Source: Flavobacterium wongokense
GTDB lineage: Bacteria > Bacteroidota > Bacteroidia > Flavobacteriales > Flavobacteriaceae
Assembly: GCF_021608265.1 (NCBI RefSeq)
Contig: NZ_JAKIHP010000001.1
Coordinates: forward strand, 1,302,001 to 1,366,000
Reading direction: 5' to 3'
DNA: 64,000 nt
The position numbers and the translations under genes were made by a program. A model generated the notes under the pieces. It worked only from the letters and a program-made list of their open reading frames with translations, searched no databases and was not told the origin of the DNA. Shown piece after piece: positions 8,687-16,350 of this stretch. Position 1 is the stretch's first letter, and the number at the start of each line of letters is the position of its first letter.

Positions 8687-10021
8687 ATGACCTGGGAACA
8701 ACTTTTATCACTAAAACGCCAAGGCGACACCAGCAAACGTTTACGCATCGAACAGGACGACACGCGTCTGGGTTTTGAAGTCGATTATGACCGAATTATA
8801 TTTTCTGCTGCGTTTAGAAGCCTGCAGGATAAAACACAGGTGATCCCTTTATCCAAAACCGATTTTGTGCACACACGTCTGACGCATAGTTTAGAGGTTT
8901 CGGTTGTGGGTCGTTCGATAGGAAGATTGGTCGGAAAAAAAATCATCGAAAAATATCCGCATTTAAAGGAAGTCCATGGTTATCATATGAACGATTTTGG
9001 AGCGATAGTAGCCGCTGCAGCTTTGGCTCATGATATCGGAAATCCACCTTTTGGGCATTCAGGTGAAAAAGCGATTGGCGAATATTTTTCCATCGGGAAA
9101 GGACAGCAATACAAAGACCAGCTGACCGAAAAACAATGGCAGGATTTAATTGATTTTGAAGGCAACGCCAATGGGTTTTCAGTACTAACCAGTTCGCGTC
9201 CGGGAATTGAAGGAAGCCTGCGTTTGTCGTATGCAACTTTAGGAGCGTTTACAAAATATCCAAAGGAAAGTTTACCAAAAAAACCAACCAAAAATATCTC
9301 AGATAAAAAATACGGTTTCTTTCAATCCGATAAGGAATTCTTTAAGGAAGTTGCCGAAGAACTCGGAATGATTCCGAATAAAACCGGAAACGACATTGGG
9401 TACCACCGTCATCCATTGGCTTTTTTGGTTGAAGCTGCAGATGACATCTGTTACACGATTATCGATTTTGAGGACGGAATCAATTTGGGCCTTGTTTCCG
9501 AAGATTTTGCTTTGGAATATTTAATCAAATTGGTGAAGGATACCATCGATACCGGTAAATACCAAACCTTAACAACCAAGGAAGACCGAATCAGTTACCT
9601 TCGTGCGCTGGCCATTGGTAATCTGATTAATGATGCCGTAAAGGTTTTTATTGAAAATGAAGAAGCGATTTTGAAGGGGGAATTCCATTTTGCCCTGACC
9701 GATAAAAGCAGGTACAAAGCCCAAATGGACGATATCATCAAGCTGAGTGTAAAGAACATTTACCAAAGCCGTGAAGTGATTGAAAAGGAACTTTCGGGTT
9801 ACCAGATTATCAATAATCTTTTGGACAAATTCATTACGGCATACAATAATAACCACGAAGGTAAAGCTACGAATTACGATAAATTATTATTGAAAATCCT
9901 TCCCGAAAAACACCATCTGGAAAAGGAAAGTCTTTACGAACGCCTGCTTCATATCTGTCATTTCATTTCGATGCTTACGGATGGAAATGCGTTGTTGTTT
10001 AATCAGATTGTAACGGCGTAG
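8687..10021 (+). CDS. dgt: dGTP triphosphohydrolase (HD domain)
   Basis: 444 residues. Hydrolyses dGTP, and in some relatives other dNTPs, to the nucleoside and triphosphate; it acts on dNTP balance opposite to NrdAB. The HD-domain metal ligands are visible: H67 in TRLTHSLEV, H115-D116 in LAHDIGNPPFGHSG, and a later Asp in the EAADDICYTIIDFEDGI segment. The N-terminal motif DYDRIIFSAAFRSLQDKTQV is diagnostic of Dgt-type triphosphohydrolases. Length is in the usual range (440-500). It begins 41 bp after the hypothetical gene and converges on the small minus-strand gene 4 bp after its stop, leaving no room for a separate terminator. Confidence 0.94.
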   Translation: MTWEQLLSLKRQGDTSKRLRIEQDDTRLGFEVDYDRIIFSAAFRSLQDKTQVIPLSKTDFVHTRLTHSLEVSVVGRSIGRLVGKKIIEKYPHLKEVHGYHMNDFGAIVAAAALAHDIGNPPFGHSGEKAIGEYFSIGKGQQYKDQLTEKQWQDLIDFEGNANGFSVLTSSRPGIEGSLRLSYATLGAFTKYPKESLPKKPTKNISDKKYGFFQSDKEFFKEVAEELGMIPNKTGNDIGYHRHPLAFLVEAADDICYTIIDFEDGINLGLVSEDFALEYLIKLVKDTIDTGKYQTLTTKEDRISYLRALAIGNLINDAVKVFIENEEAILKGEFHFALTDKSRYKAQMDDIIKLSVKNIYQSREVIEKELSGYQIINNLLDKFITAYNNNHEGKATNYDKLLLKILPEKHHLEKESLYERLLHICHFISMLTDGNALLFNQIVTA

Positions 10022-10025
10022 AAGC

Positions 10026-10382
10026 CTAGCTTTTCTTATTCACTTCCAGTAAAACTTCATTTCGGATTTTCAACACCTTGTTTTCTTCCTGGAGCTGAGC
10101 GATTAATGCATCTTTTTCCGCAAGGATCTTATCGGTGTTGGGTTGGTTTTTGGTGAAATGCGCCGGCAGTTTATCGGCCATATCGCTAAAAAAATTATGC
10201 TGCGTGGCATGGCAGATTTCAGCAAGGACTGCGGTCTGCAGCGTAGCTTTCTGGCGATATTGTTTTACAGAAAGCGGAATCCTTCCAATCAGTTTTCCCA
10301 ATTCAGGATTTGAAATGTGTTTCTCTGTTAGCCATCTATTGAGCATCCCGCCCGTATGGATGTTGTTTAGACCTATTCTCAT
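10026..10382 (-). CDS. Small HTH-like protein with C-terminal coiled coil
   Basis: 118 residues. Residues 14-60 (LNRWLTEKHISNPELGKLIG...) look like a helix-turn-helix of the Cro/repressor type: a helix, a short turn at 'SNPELGKLIG', then a second helix. Residues 88-115 (KILAEKDALIAQLQEENKVL...) are a heptad coiled coil for self-association. It is probably a small DNA-binding regulator of a type common in Flavobacteria, but the family assignment is inference. Its start at 10382 faces the 21-bp-period tandem array, an obvious candidate operator. It converges tightly with dgt (4 bp). Confidence 0.65.
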   Translation of the reverse strand: MRIGLNNIHTGGMLNRWLTEKHISNPELGKLIGRIPLSVKQYRQKATLQTAVLAEICHATQHNFFSDMADKLPAHFTKNQPNTDKILAEKDALIAQLQEENKVLKIRNEVLLEVNKKS

Positions 10383-10426
10383 GACACTTAGTTATAAGTT
10401 ACTCATCTGTAATGGCTAAAACCATA

Positions 10427-10636
10427 CCAGAAGTATAAAAAACGTTGGTATAAGTATCATTTAAGTCAGTAAAGGCACCGTTGAGCTTGGTAGAAGTATC
10501 TTTGAGGGTAGTATAAGTAAATTTGAAGGCAGTATAAATATAAATGCATTTAGTAGAAGTATTTTTCGAGGTAATAAAAGTAAAGAAGAGGATAGTAAAC
10601 GTATCGTCGAGGGTATAAAAAGTATCTTCTGAGGCT
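10427..10636. repeat. Degenerate tandem array, ten units of 21 bp
   Basis: Ten successive 21-bp units, nine of them at 10448, 10469, 10490, 10511, 10532, 10553, 10574, 10595 and 10616, plus a weaker one at 10427. The typical unit begins GTATAAGTAT or GTAGAAGTAT and ends with GAGGGTA or a variant. The best-preserved are 10490-10510 and 10511-10531. There are no spacers, so this is not CRISPR. The 21-bp period is two turns of B-DNA. It fills the gap between the dxs stop (10642) and the HTH-like gene start (10382), both on the minus strand. Confidence 0.75.
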
Positions 10637-10641
10637 GGGAT

Positions 10642-12444
10642 TTAATCTTCTTCCTCGTCTTCTTCCTCAAGCAAACCTGAGAATAACGAGCGCAAACCAT
10701 CCACATCGATGTTGCAGAATTGCTGTAGTTCATCAACGGTTCCGTGCTCAATGAAATAATCGGGAACGCCACAGAGGAAGATTTCATTCACATAATCATT
10801 CTTGGCAGAAAACTCAAGCACCGCACTACCAAAACCACCCGTAGTCACACCATCTTCGACGGTAATGATGGTCGAGAATTTGTCGCAGATTTTGTGCAGT
10901 TTCTTTTCGTCCAAAGGCTTGATGAAGCCAAAATGATAATGTGCAAAATGGTCTTCAGGATCTTCAATATCAATTAGCGCCTGGATAACATTGTCGGCAA
11001 TGGTTCCGGTAGAAAGAATCGCAACCTTTTTACCTTTCTTAAGTTTTTTGGATTTCCCAATTTCAAGCGTTTGAAAATCGGAAGGCAGTTTCCAATCCGA
11101 ATTTTTTCCACGACCGCGGGGATAACGGATGGCGATAGGATGTTTCAGTCCTAATGAGGCTGTATATAATATGTTTTGTAAATCAATTTCGTCTTTTGGC
11201 GCATGGATAATCATATTCGGAATGCAGCGCAGGTAGGCAATGTCGAAAACGCCGTGATGCGTTGCTCCGTCTTCACCAACCAATCCGGCTCTGTCGAGGC
11301 AGAAAATTACTGGCAGGTTTTGCAATGCAACATCATGGATTACCTGATCGTAGGCACGCTGTAAAAAAGTCGAATAAATATTGCAGAAAACCACCATTCC
11401 CTGGGTGGCCATTCCGGCTGAAAGTGTTACCGCATGCTGTTCGGCAATTCCAACGTCAAATGCTCTTTTTGGGAAAGCATCCATCATGAATTTCATCGAA
11501 CTTCCGCTGGGCATGGCTGGAGTGATTCCAATAATTTTCGGATTGTTCTTAGCCAATTCTACCAAAGTCAGTCCAAAAACATCCTGGAATTTTGGAGGCA
11601 GGTTTTCGGTCGATGATTTTATGATTTCTCCGGTTGCGGCATCAAATTTTCCTGGCGCATGGTATTTCACTTGGTCTTCTTCGGCCTGCTGCAAACCTTT
11701 GCCTTTTGTAGTTACGATATGCAAAAACTTGGGTCCTTTTACTTTCTTAAGCCGTTCTAATTCTGCAATCAAAACATTGATGTCATGGCCGTCAATCGGA
11801 CCAGAATAATCAATATTCAACGATTTGATTATATTGTTCTGCTTAGGATTTTTTCCGTCTTTGACTGCAGTCAGGTAATTTTTTAAAGCACCAACACTTG
11901 GATCAATCCCAATGGCGTTATCGTTGAGGATTATCAACAAATCAGCATCGGTAACTCCGGCATGATTTAAACCTTCAAATGCCATTCCGCTTGCTATTGA
12001 AGCATCGCCGACGACGGCAATATGATGTTTGTTTTCTCCTTTCAGTTGCGAAGCAATTGCCATTCCCAAAGCAGCTGAAATCGCCGTTGAGGAATGCCCA
12101 ACGCCAAAAGTATCATAAACACTTTCGCTACGACGGGGAAAACCTGAAACTCCTCCAAGCTGTCGGTTGGTATTGAATTTCTTCCTGCGTTCGGTAAGGA
12201 TTTTGTGTCCATACGCCTGATGGCCTACGTCCCAAACCAATAAATCATTTGGGGTATCAAAAACATAATGCAGTGCAATGGTTAATTCAACCACGCCAAG
12301 CGATGCGCCAAGATGGCCTTCCTTTACCGAAACAATATCAATGATAAAATCACGCAGTTCCTTTGCCAATTCAGGCAATTGCGAAATGTCTAATTTGCGT
12401 AGATCTTTGGGGTTGTTGATATGGGATAGAAGCGTGCTTTTCAT
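10642..12444 (-). CDS. dxs: 1-deoxy-D-xylulose-5-phosphate synthase
   Basis: 600 residues from the ATG at 12444; an upstream extension to 12501 is open but runs into the divergent promoter region, and homologues start at MKSTLLSHINNPKDLRKL. Condenses pyruvate with glyceraldehyde-3-phosphate, the first step of the MEP isoprenoid pathway, using thiamine diphosphate. Visible: H44 in EGHLGASLG, the TPP/Mg motif GDASIASGMAFEGLNHAG with N174 and N176, and the transketolase-type pyrimidine domain around DVGIAEQHAVTLSAGMA. The C-terminus ends in an unusual acidic tail, EEEDEEED. It is divergent from tadA. Confidence 0.96.
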   Translation of the reverse strand: MKSTLLSHINNPKDLRKLDISQLPELAKELRDFIIDIVSVKEGHLGASLGVVELTIALHYVFDTPNDLLVWDVGHQAYGHKILTERRKKFNTNRQLGGVSGFPRRSESVYDTFGVGHSSTAISAALGMAIASQLKGENKHHIAVVGDASIASGMAFEGLNHAGVTDADLLIILNDNAIGIDPSVGALKNYLTAVKDGKNPKQNNIIKSLNIDYSGPIDGHDINVLIAELERLKKVKGPKFLHIVTTKGKGLQQAEEDQVKYHAPGKFDAATGEIIKSSTENLPPKFQDVFGLTLVELAKNNPKIIGITPAMPSGSSMKFMMDAFPKRAFDVGIAEQHAVTLSAGMATQGMVVFCNIYSTFLQRAYDQVIHDVALQNLPVIFCLDRAGLVGEDGATHHGVFDIAYLRCIPNMIIHAPKDEIDLQNILYTASLGLKHPIAIRYPRGRGKNSDWKLPSDFQTLEIGKSKKLKKGKKVAILSTGTIADNVIQALIDIEDPEDHFAHYHFGFIKPLDEKKLHKICDKFSTIITVEDGVTTGGFGSAVLEFSAKNDYVNEIFLCGVPDYFIEHGTVDELQQFCNIDVDGLRSLFSGLLEEEDEEED

Positions 12445-12509
12445 GGTATTAAAAAGCAAATTTACGTTTTTAAAATGATTCTTACTATCGCTCAATAGCA
12501 CTAAAATAG

Positions 12510-12517
12510 TATTTTTG
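12510..12517 (+). promoter_or_regulatory. -7 element (TATTTTTG) directly before tadA
   Basis: TATTTTTG matches TAnnTTTG exactly and ends only 4 bp before the tadA ATG at 12522. If used, transcription would begin at or inside the start codon, giving a leaderless mRNA. No good upstream TTG at the right distance is visible. Confidence 0.4.
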
Positions 12518-12521
12518 TTTT

Positions 12522-12965
12522 ATGGAAAATCCTTTCACCGACGAGTATTTTATGAAGAAGGCTTTGCAGGAAGCTGAAGTTGCTTTTGATAAAGGCGAAA
12601 TTCCTGTTGGAGCTGTGATTGTAATTGATAATAAAATCATTGCACGGACGCACAATCTTAGTGAAATGCTGAACGATGTTACCGCTCATGCCGAGATGCA
12701 GGCCATTACTTCGGCGGCGAATTTCATTGGCGGAAAATACCTCAAAGGCTGTACGCTTTATGTGACGCTCGAGCCTTGCCAGATGTGCGCCGGAGCTTTG
12801 TATTGGAGCCAGATTTCGAAAATTGTTTTTGGTGCTTCAGACGGGCAGCGCGGTTTTGAGGCCTTGGGCACAACCATACATCCGAAGACACAGGTTGTAA
12901 AAGGTGTTTTAGCTCAGGAAGCATCCAATTTGATGATTCGCTTTTTTGCCGAAAGGAGAAAATAG
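12522..12965 (+). CDS. tadA: tRNA-specific adenosine deaminase
   Basis: 147 residues. Deaminates A34 to inosine in the anticodon of tRNA-Arg(ACG). Zinc/catalytic motifs are complete: HAEMQAI (His ligand and proton-shuttling Glu) and PCQMCAGALYWSQI (PCxxC, two Cys ligands). GEIPVGAVIV and GQRGFEALGTTIHP are characteristic of TadA rather than guanine or cytidine deaminases. Length is normal. It is divergent from dxs, and 47 bp precede the next gene. Confidence 0.94.
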   Translation: MENPFTDEYFMKKALQEAEVAFDKGEIPVGAVIVIDNKIIARTHNLSEMLNDVTAHAEMQAITSAANFIGGKYLKGCTLYVTLEPCQMCAGALYWSQISKIVFGASDGQRGFEALGTTIHPKTQVVKGVLAQEASNLMIRFFAERRK

Positions 12966-13012
12966 GTATAATAATATCCTGTTTTTTGCGTTATATAATA
13001 AACTGAAAACCA

Positions 13013-13765
13013 ATGAATAAAATTAGCTCTTCAATAATTATCGGTGTTGCGGTAATTATTACTGCATGGATTTTAGGAAGTTCATTTAAAAATCGGAATG
13101 CAAACCTCGATTCCATTTCTGTTATTGGGCTTGGAACAAAGGATTTTGTTTCCGATGAGATTTTGTGGTCGGGAAGTTTTACAACCACGAGTTTTGACAT
13201 TAAGGAAGCCTATAATAAGATTGTTTCCGATCAGAAAATTGTTTCGAATTTCTTTTTAAGCAAAGGTTTTAAAACCAGTGAATTTAGTTTTGGCGCAGTC
13301 AATTTCCAGAAAAAATTCAGGGAAGTGCGAAGCGAAGGTACCGACAACCAAACGCATTACGAACAGGTTTTTGACGGTTTCCAGGCGACACAGACGATTT
13401 CCTTTTCGGCCAAAAAGAATCCTGATTTGATGAACCGGATTGAGGAAGTATCGAGCAAAACATCCGAATTAATCAATTCAGGAGTTGAATTGTCTTCGAA
13501 CAGCATTCAGTATACCTTTTCAGATTTGCCAAGCTTAAAACAGAGCCTGATTGAGAAAGCGACTAAAGACGCCAATGAACGCGCGACCAAAATCGTAAAA
13601 ACCGCAGACGGAGATTTGGGCAAACTGAAACGAGCGAGCATGGGAGTTTTCCAGATTACAGGCCAAGGCTCTACAGAAGAAGACAGCTACGGTGGAATCA
13701 ACGATACCTACAGCAAGAATAAGACTGCAAGGATTACAGTGAGGCTGGAATATGAGTTAGAATAG
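13013..13765 (+). CDS. SIMPL domain (DUF541) protein
   Basis: 250 residues. Residues 6-22 form a membrane anchor or uncleaved signal (SSIIIGVAVIITAWILG). The rest is the SIMPL/DUF541 fold, recognisable from SISVIGLGTKDFVSDEILWS, the repeated Ser/Ile periodicity, and the terminal ARITVRLEYELE strand. Bacterial members are periplasmic or membrane-anchored; BP26-like relatives form ring-shaped oligomers, but a biochemical role is not established. It follows tadA by 47 bp and converges on the RNase gene; the gap between them holds a repeat copy and two terminator copies. Confidence 0.85.
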   Translation: MNKISSSIIIGVAVIITAWILGSSFKNRNANLDSISVIGLGTKDFVSDEILWSGSFTTTSFDIKEAYNKIVSDQKIVSNFFLSKGFKTSEFSFGAVNFQKKFREVRSEGTDNQTHYEQVFDGFQATQTISFSAKKNPDLMNRIEEVSSKTSELINSGVELSSNSIQYTFSDLPSLKQSLIEKATKDANERATKIVKTADGDLGKLKRASMGVFQITGQGSTEEDSYGGINDTYSKNKTARITVRLEYELE

Positions 13766-13796
13766 GTTAAAGGTCTCAGGTATTTTGAAGTTGCGT

Positions 13797-13853
13797 TAGC
13801 GATTGAAGCAAGTACCTTGTGCTGCGAAAAGCGCGACCCGAAGGGTAACGCCC
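13797..13853 (+). repeat. Dispersed intergenic repeat, divergent copy 3
   Basis: Contains GATTGAAGCAAGTACC and then GCGAAAAGCGCGACCC plus GAAGGGTAACGCCC. It aligns with GATTGAAGCTGGCTACC and GCGCGGAAAGCGGGAA of the copy at 51399, but is shorter and without a clear central hairpin. Confidence 0.5.
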
Positions 13854-13864
13854 ATATAAAATAA

Positions 13865-13935
13865 ACATAAAAAAACCGCCAATCTTGCGAGAGGCGGTTT
13901 CTTGTTTATTCCTTGATTTCCTTTCCTTCGTTGTC
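13865..13935 (-). repeat. Duplicated 3' end and terminator of the RNase gene (outer copy)
   Basis: A 71-bp segment nearly identical to 14010-14080, differing only in a 6-bp block just after the stem. Read on the minus strand it contains the last codons of the RNase gene (DNEGKEIKE and stop) and the terminator stem ACCGCC / GGCGGT with a run of seven T. It is displaced 145 bp from the true copy and separated from it by 74 bp holding two small palindromes. Confidence 0.85.
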
Positions 13936-14009
13936 ATTTGAAATTAAAAGGAGGACTGCCAGTGGCAGTCAGGTATACAAGCTTTAGCTTGTTTTTAACT
14001 TGATATTAG
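13936..14009. other. 74-bp segment between the duplicated RNase gene ends, with two hairpins
   Basis: Contains GACTGCCA-g-TGGCAGTC (8-bp arms) at about 13955-13971 and ACAAGCT-tt-AGCTTGT (7-bp arms) at about 13978-13993. There is no coding potential. It is flanked on both sides by the 71-bp direct repeat, so it looks like inserted or excisable material. Confidence 0.5.
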
Positions 14010-14016
14010 ACATAAA

Positions 14017-14046
14017 AAAACCGCCAATCTTGCGAGAGGCGGTCTT
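14017..14046 (-). terminator. Terminator of the RNase gene
   Basis: On the minus strand ACCGCC...GGCGGT is followed by seven T, directly after the stop codon at 14051. It is part of the duplicated 71-bp segment. The outer copy at about 13872-13899 may end transcription of the SIMPL gene from the other side. Confidence 0.75.
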
Positions 14047-14050
14047 TTCT

Positions 14051-15595
14051 TTATTCCTTGATTTCCTTTCCTTCGTTGTCGAAGAATCGGTACTCTAAAT
14101 ACGTGTAAGCGTCACGAGGTATGATTTTCACCCACTTTTTATGTTCAAAAAACCATTTTGAACGTAATGATGGAAAACCTTTTTTAAGGTATGCTGCCAC
14201 AAAAGGGTGAACGTTTAGTTTCACGCCGTTATGGTCTTTGGCAATCTTTTCAAGCGAAAAATTAATCTTATCAATAATCTGGATTGGCGCATCGATGTCG
14301 CTGGTCAGGTTATTTGGATTTTCTTCCCTTGTTTCAATATTTACTTCTGGCCTTACGCGCTGTCTGGTGATTTGGACTAATCCAAATTTACTCGGCGGTA
14401 AGATTTTGTGTTTGGCTTTATCGTCGCTCATTTCATCCCTAAGGAAGTTGAACAACACCTGGCGATTGTCTGGATCTTTCATGTCGATAAAATCGACTAC
14501 GATGATTCCTCCCATATCCCGAAGGCGTAACTGCCTTGCAATTTCTGCAGCGGCAATCATATTTACTTCCAAAGCTGTATCTTCCTGGTTGTTGGCTTTG
14601 TTCGAACGGTTTCCGCTGTTTACGTCGATGACGTGCAGAGCTTCGGTATGTTCTATGATTAAATAGGCTCCTTTACTCATAGATACGGTTCGGCCAAAGG
14701 AAGTTTTTATTTGGCGCTCGATATGGTATTTTTCAAACAATGGCGTGTCTTTCGACTGATAAAGTTTAACAATTTTTTGTTTCTCCGGAGCTATTTCGGC
14801 TAAATAGTCCTTTGTTTCATGGTACAACTCTTCATCATCCGTTTGGATACTGGTGAAAGTATCGTTGAATACATCCCTGAGTATGGAAGAAGCTTTGTTA
14901 AGCTCTCCTAAAACCTTGGATGGATGATGTGCAGTTGGTAATTTTTTACTCATTGCAGTCCATCTATTCATTAAGTTCTGCAAATCTTTTTCTAATTCGG
15001 CTATGCTTTTGCCTTCTGCTACTGTTCTCACAATAACACCGAAACCTCTTTGTTTGATAGATTGTACGAGTTTTTTAAGTCGGTCTTTTTCTTCTTTGGA
15101 TTCTATTTTTTGCGAAACAGAAACACGATCGGAAAAAGGCACTAAAACTAAAAATCGTCCGGCGAATGAAAGCTCACAGCTTATTCGTGGACCTTTTGTA
15201 GAAATAGGTTCCTTAACAACTTGTACTAATATTGACTGGTTGGCGTTGAGTATATCTGCAACGGCTCCGTCTTTGTCAATTTCCTTTTCAAACTGGAAGT
15301 TTTTTAGGGAGAAATCTTTTAGTTTACCTGCGCTTACAAGTTTTATGAATTTCAAATAAGAAGCAAAATTGGGGCCTAAATCGTGGTAATGCAAAAAGGC
15401 GTCCTTTTCGTAGCCTACATTTACAAAAGCAGCATTTAAGCCGGCAACCGGTTTCCTGATTTTGGCAATAAAAATATCGCCAACCTGGAAGTTGCTTGTT
15501 TCTTCTTGTTTGTGTAATTCAATTAGTTTTCCATCTTTTAATAAGGCAAAATCTACAGCGTTTTCATCAGATCTAATAATTAGTTCTTTATTCAC
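14051..15595 (-). CDS. rng: Ribonuclease G/E family endoribonuclease
   Basis: 514 residues from a GTG start at 15595 (VNKELIIRSDENAVDFALL, the usual N-terminus); the longer reading to 15661 runs into a low-complexity leader and is unlikely. Cuts single-stranded, A/U-rich RNA in rRNA maturation and mRNA decay. Residues 37-125 form the S1 RNA-binding domain, with the long insertion usual in Bacteroidota. The catalytic metal Asp residues are D324 (HVIDVNSGNRSNK) and D368 (GGIIVVDFIDMKD), 44 apart as in RNase E. There is no long C-terminal degradosome scaffold, so it is RNase G-sized. Its 3' end is duplicated downstream. Confidence 0.92.
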   Translation of the reverse strand: MNKELIIRSDENAVDFALLKDGKLIELHKQEETSNFQVGDIFIAKIRKPVAGLNAAFVNVGYEKDAFLHYHDLGPNFASYLKFIKLVSAGKLKDFSLKNFQFEKEIDKDGAVADILNANQSILVQVVKEPISTKGPRISCELSFAGRFLVLVPFSDRVSVSQKIESKEEKDRLKKLVQSIKQRGFGVIVRTVAEGKSIAELEKDLQNLMNRWTAMSKKLPTAHHPSKVLGELNKASSILRDVFNDTFTSIQTDDEELYHETKDYLAEIAPEKQKIVKLYQSKDTPLFEKYHIERQIKTSFGRTVSMSKGAYLIIEHTEALHVIDVNSGNRSNKANNQEDTALEVNMIAAAEIARQLRLRDMGGIIVVDFIDMKDPDNRQVLFNFLRDEMSDDKAKHKILPPSKFGLVQITRQRVRPEVNIETREENPNNLTSDIDAPIQIIDKINFSLEKIAKDHNGVKLNVHPFVAAYLKKGFPSLRSKWFFEHKKWVKIIPRDAYTYLEYRFFDNEGKEIKE

Positions 15596-15604
15596 TTTGT
15601 AAAT

Positions 15605-15700
15605 TTTTATCTGTATTTGTCGTTTATAGTTTATGGTTTTTCGTTTATAGTTAGGAACCATAAACCATTAACCCTAAACCAAAAACCTTTTGGTACAGAT
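15605..15700. repeat. Low-complexity leader repeats upstream of the RNase gene
   Basis: Short imperfect motifs (GTTTATAGTTTATGG, CGTTTATAGTTAGG, CCATAAACCATTAACCC, TAAACCAAAAACC) recur and pair with one another, forming an inverted low-complexity block. It lies in the leader of the RNase gene on the minus strand. Confidence 0.4.
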
Positions 15701-15778
15701 GGATTAAACATTTTAAACAGGTATTGTTTTTACCCGGTGGAATTTTTCAATTCCAATTTCAATGAACGTTTTCTAAAA

Positions 15779-15807
15779 AAAGAAAAGTAGTTTAAAACTA
15801 CTTTTTC
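15779..15807 (-). terminator. Terminator overlapping the stop codon of the 30-aa basic gene
   Basis: On the minus strand AAAAGTAGTTT / AAACTACTTTT forms an AT-rich 11-bp palindrome followed by CTTTTTTT. The TAG stop of the small gene lies inside the left arm. Confidence 0.55.
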
Positions 15808-15890
15808 TTTTTGTGTCGGTTAGCTCTCGCACGTTTTTTTCTTTTGTGCGTCGCTACCTTATGTCTTTTTCTTTTTTTACCACTTGGCAT
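15798..15890 (-). CDS. 30-aa very basic protein, mS38/bS22-like (AURKAIP1/COX24 type)
   Basis: 30 residues, MPSGKKRKRHKVATHKRKK then RARANRHKKKK: about 20 Lys/Arg/His. Short proteins of this composition, conserved in Bacteroidota, are annotated as AURKAIP1/COX24-domain proteins and are related to mitochondrial mS38 and actinobacterial bS22. Such peptides sit in rRNA of the small subunit. I recall this family rather than being able to search for it, so the exact ribosomal identity is inference. The gene lies between HU (32 bp upstream) and rng on the same strand, with its own terminator. The ATG at 15890 is the only sensible start. Confidence 0.75.
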   Translation of the reverse strand: MPSGKKRKRHKVATHKRKKRARANRHKKKK

Positions 15891-15922
15891 ACGTTGGTGA
15901 TTTTGTGATTAATAAATAAGTT

Positions 15923-16216
15923 TTATACTGCTACTTCAGTATTAGTTTTTATTGCTTCTACAAATACTTTTGCAGGTTTGAATGCAGGGATATTGTGTGC
16001 AGGAATCTTGATAGTTGTGTTTTTTGAAATATTTCTACCAGTTTTTTCAGCTCTTGTTTTGATGATAAAACTACCAAAACCTCTTAAGTAAACATTGTCT
16101 CCAGTTTCCAGAGACATTTTTACTTCTTCCATGAACGCTTCAACTACTGCTTGAACATCTCCTTTTTCAAGTCCTTTTTTCTCTGAAATCTTTGCTACGA
16201 TATCTGCTTTCGTCAT
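15923..16216 (-). CDS. HU/IHF family DNA-binding protein
   Basis: 97 residues. A nucleoid protein that bends DNA as a dimer. The N-terminal helices (TKADIVAKISEKKGLEKGD...) and the beta-arm segment GFGSFIIKTRAEKTGRN, ending in IPAHNIPAFKPAKVFVEAI, are the standard HU fold. The usual arm-tip 'RNP' is replaced by an IPAHN-type tip, common in Bacteroidota HU paralogues. It has its own promoter upstream on the minus strand and is followed by the 30-aa basic gene. Confidence 0.92.
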   Translation of the reverse strand: MTKADIVAKISEKKGLEKGDVQAVVEAFMEEVKMSLETGDNVYLRGFGSFIIKTRAEKTGRNISKNTTIKIPAHNIPAFKPAKVFVEAIKTNTEVAV

Positions 16217-16259
16217 TTTCTTTCGTATTTAATATTATTATGTAATTTTTTTGAGGTTG

Positions 16260-16291
16260 CAAATATACAAATTAAAAAAACAATATTTCAA
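16260..16291 (-). promoter_or_regulatory. Promoter of the HU gene
   Basis: On the minus strand TATATTTG (16267-16260) matches TAnnTTTG, with a TTG 21 bp upstream (16291-16289). The distance from the -7 element to the HU start codon is 43 bp. Confidence 0.55.
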
Positions 16292-16325
16292 GCATAATCT
16301 ATTAAAATTTAATCACATAAAGATT

Positions 16326-16333
16326 TATTTTTG
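16326..16333 (+). promoter_or_regulatory. -7 element upstream of mutY
   Basis: TATTTTTG matches TAnnTTTG and ends 17 bp before the mutY ATG. No convincing TTG is present at the normal upstream distance. Confidence 0.4.
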
Positions 16334-16350
16334 TAAACCACAATTTAGCT

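Noticed and set aside
10427..10636. CRISPR array
   Set aside because: Units are contiguous with no unique spacers, are degenerate, and no cas gene is in the window.
10461..10787. 108-aa minus-strand ORF over the 21-bp array and the dxs 3' end, with a 7-residue Leu-rich period
   Set aside because: It overlaps the end of dxs in another frame; the open frame is explained by the 21-bp period lacking stops. No start signal and no sensible domain.
12445..12501. Upstream extension of dxs
   Set aside because: The extra 19 residues lie in the divergent promoter of tadA, and the usual N-terminus MKSTLL starts at 12444.
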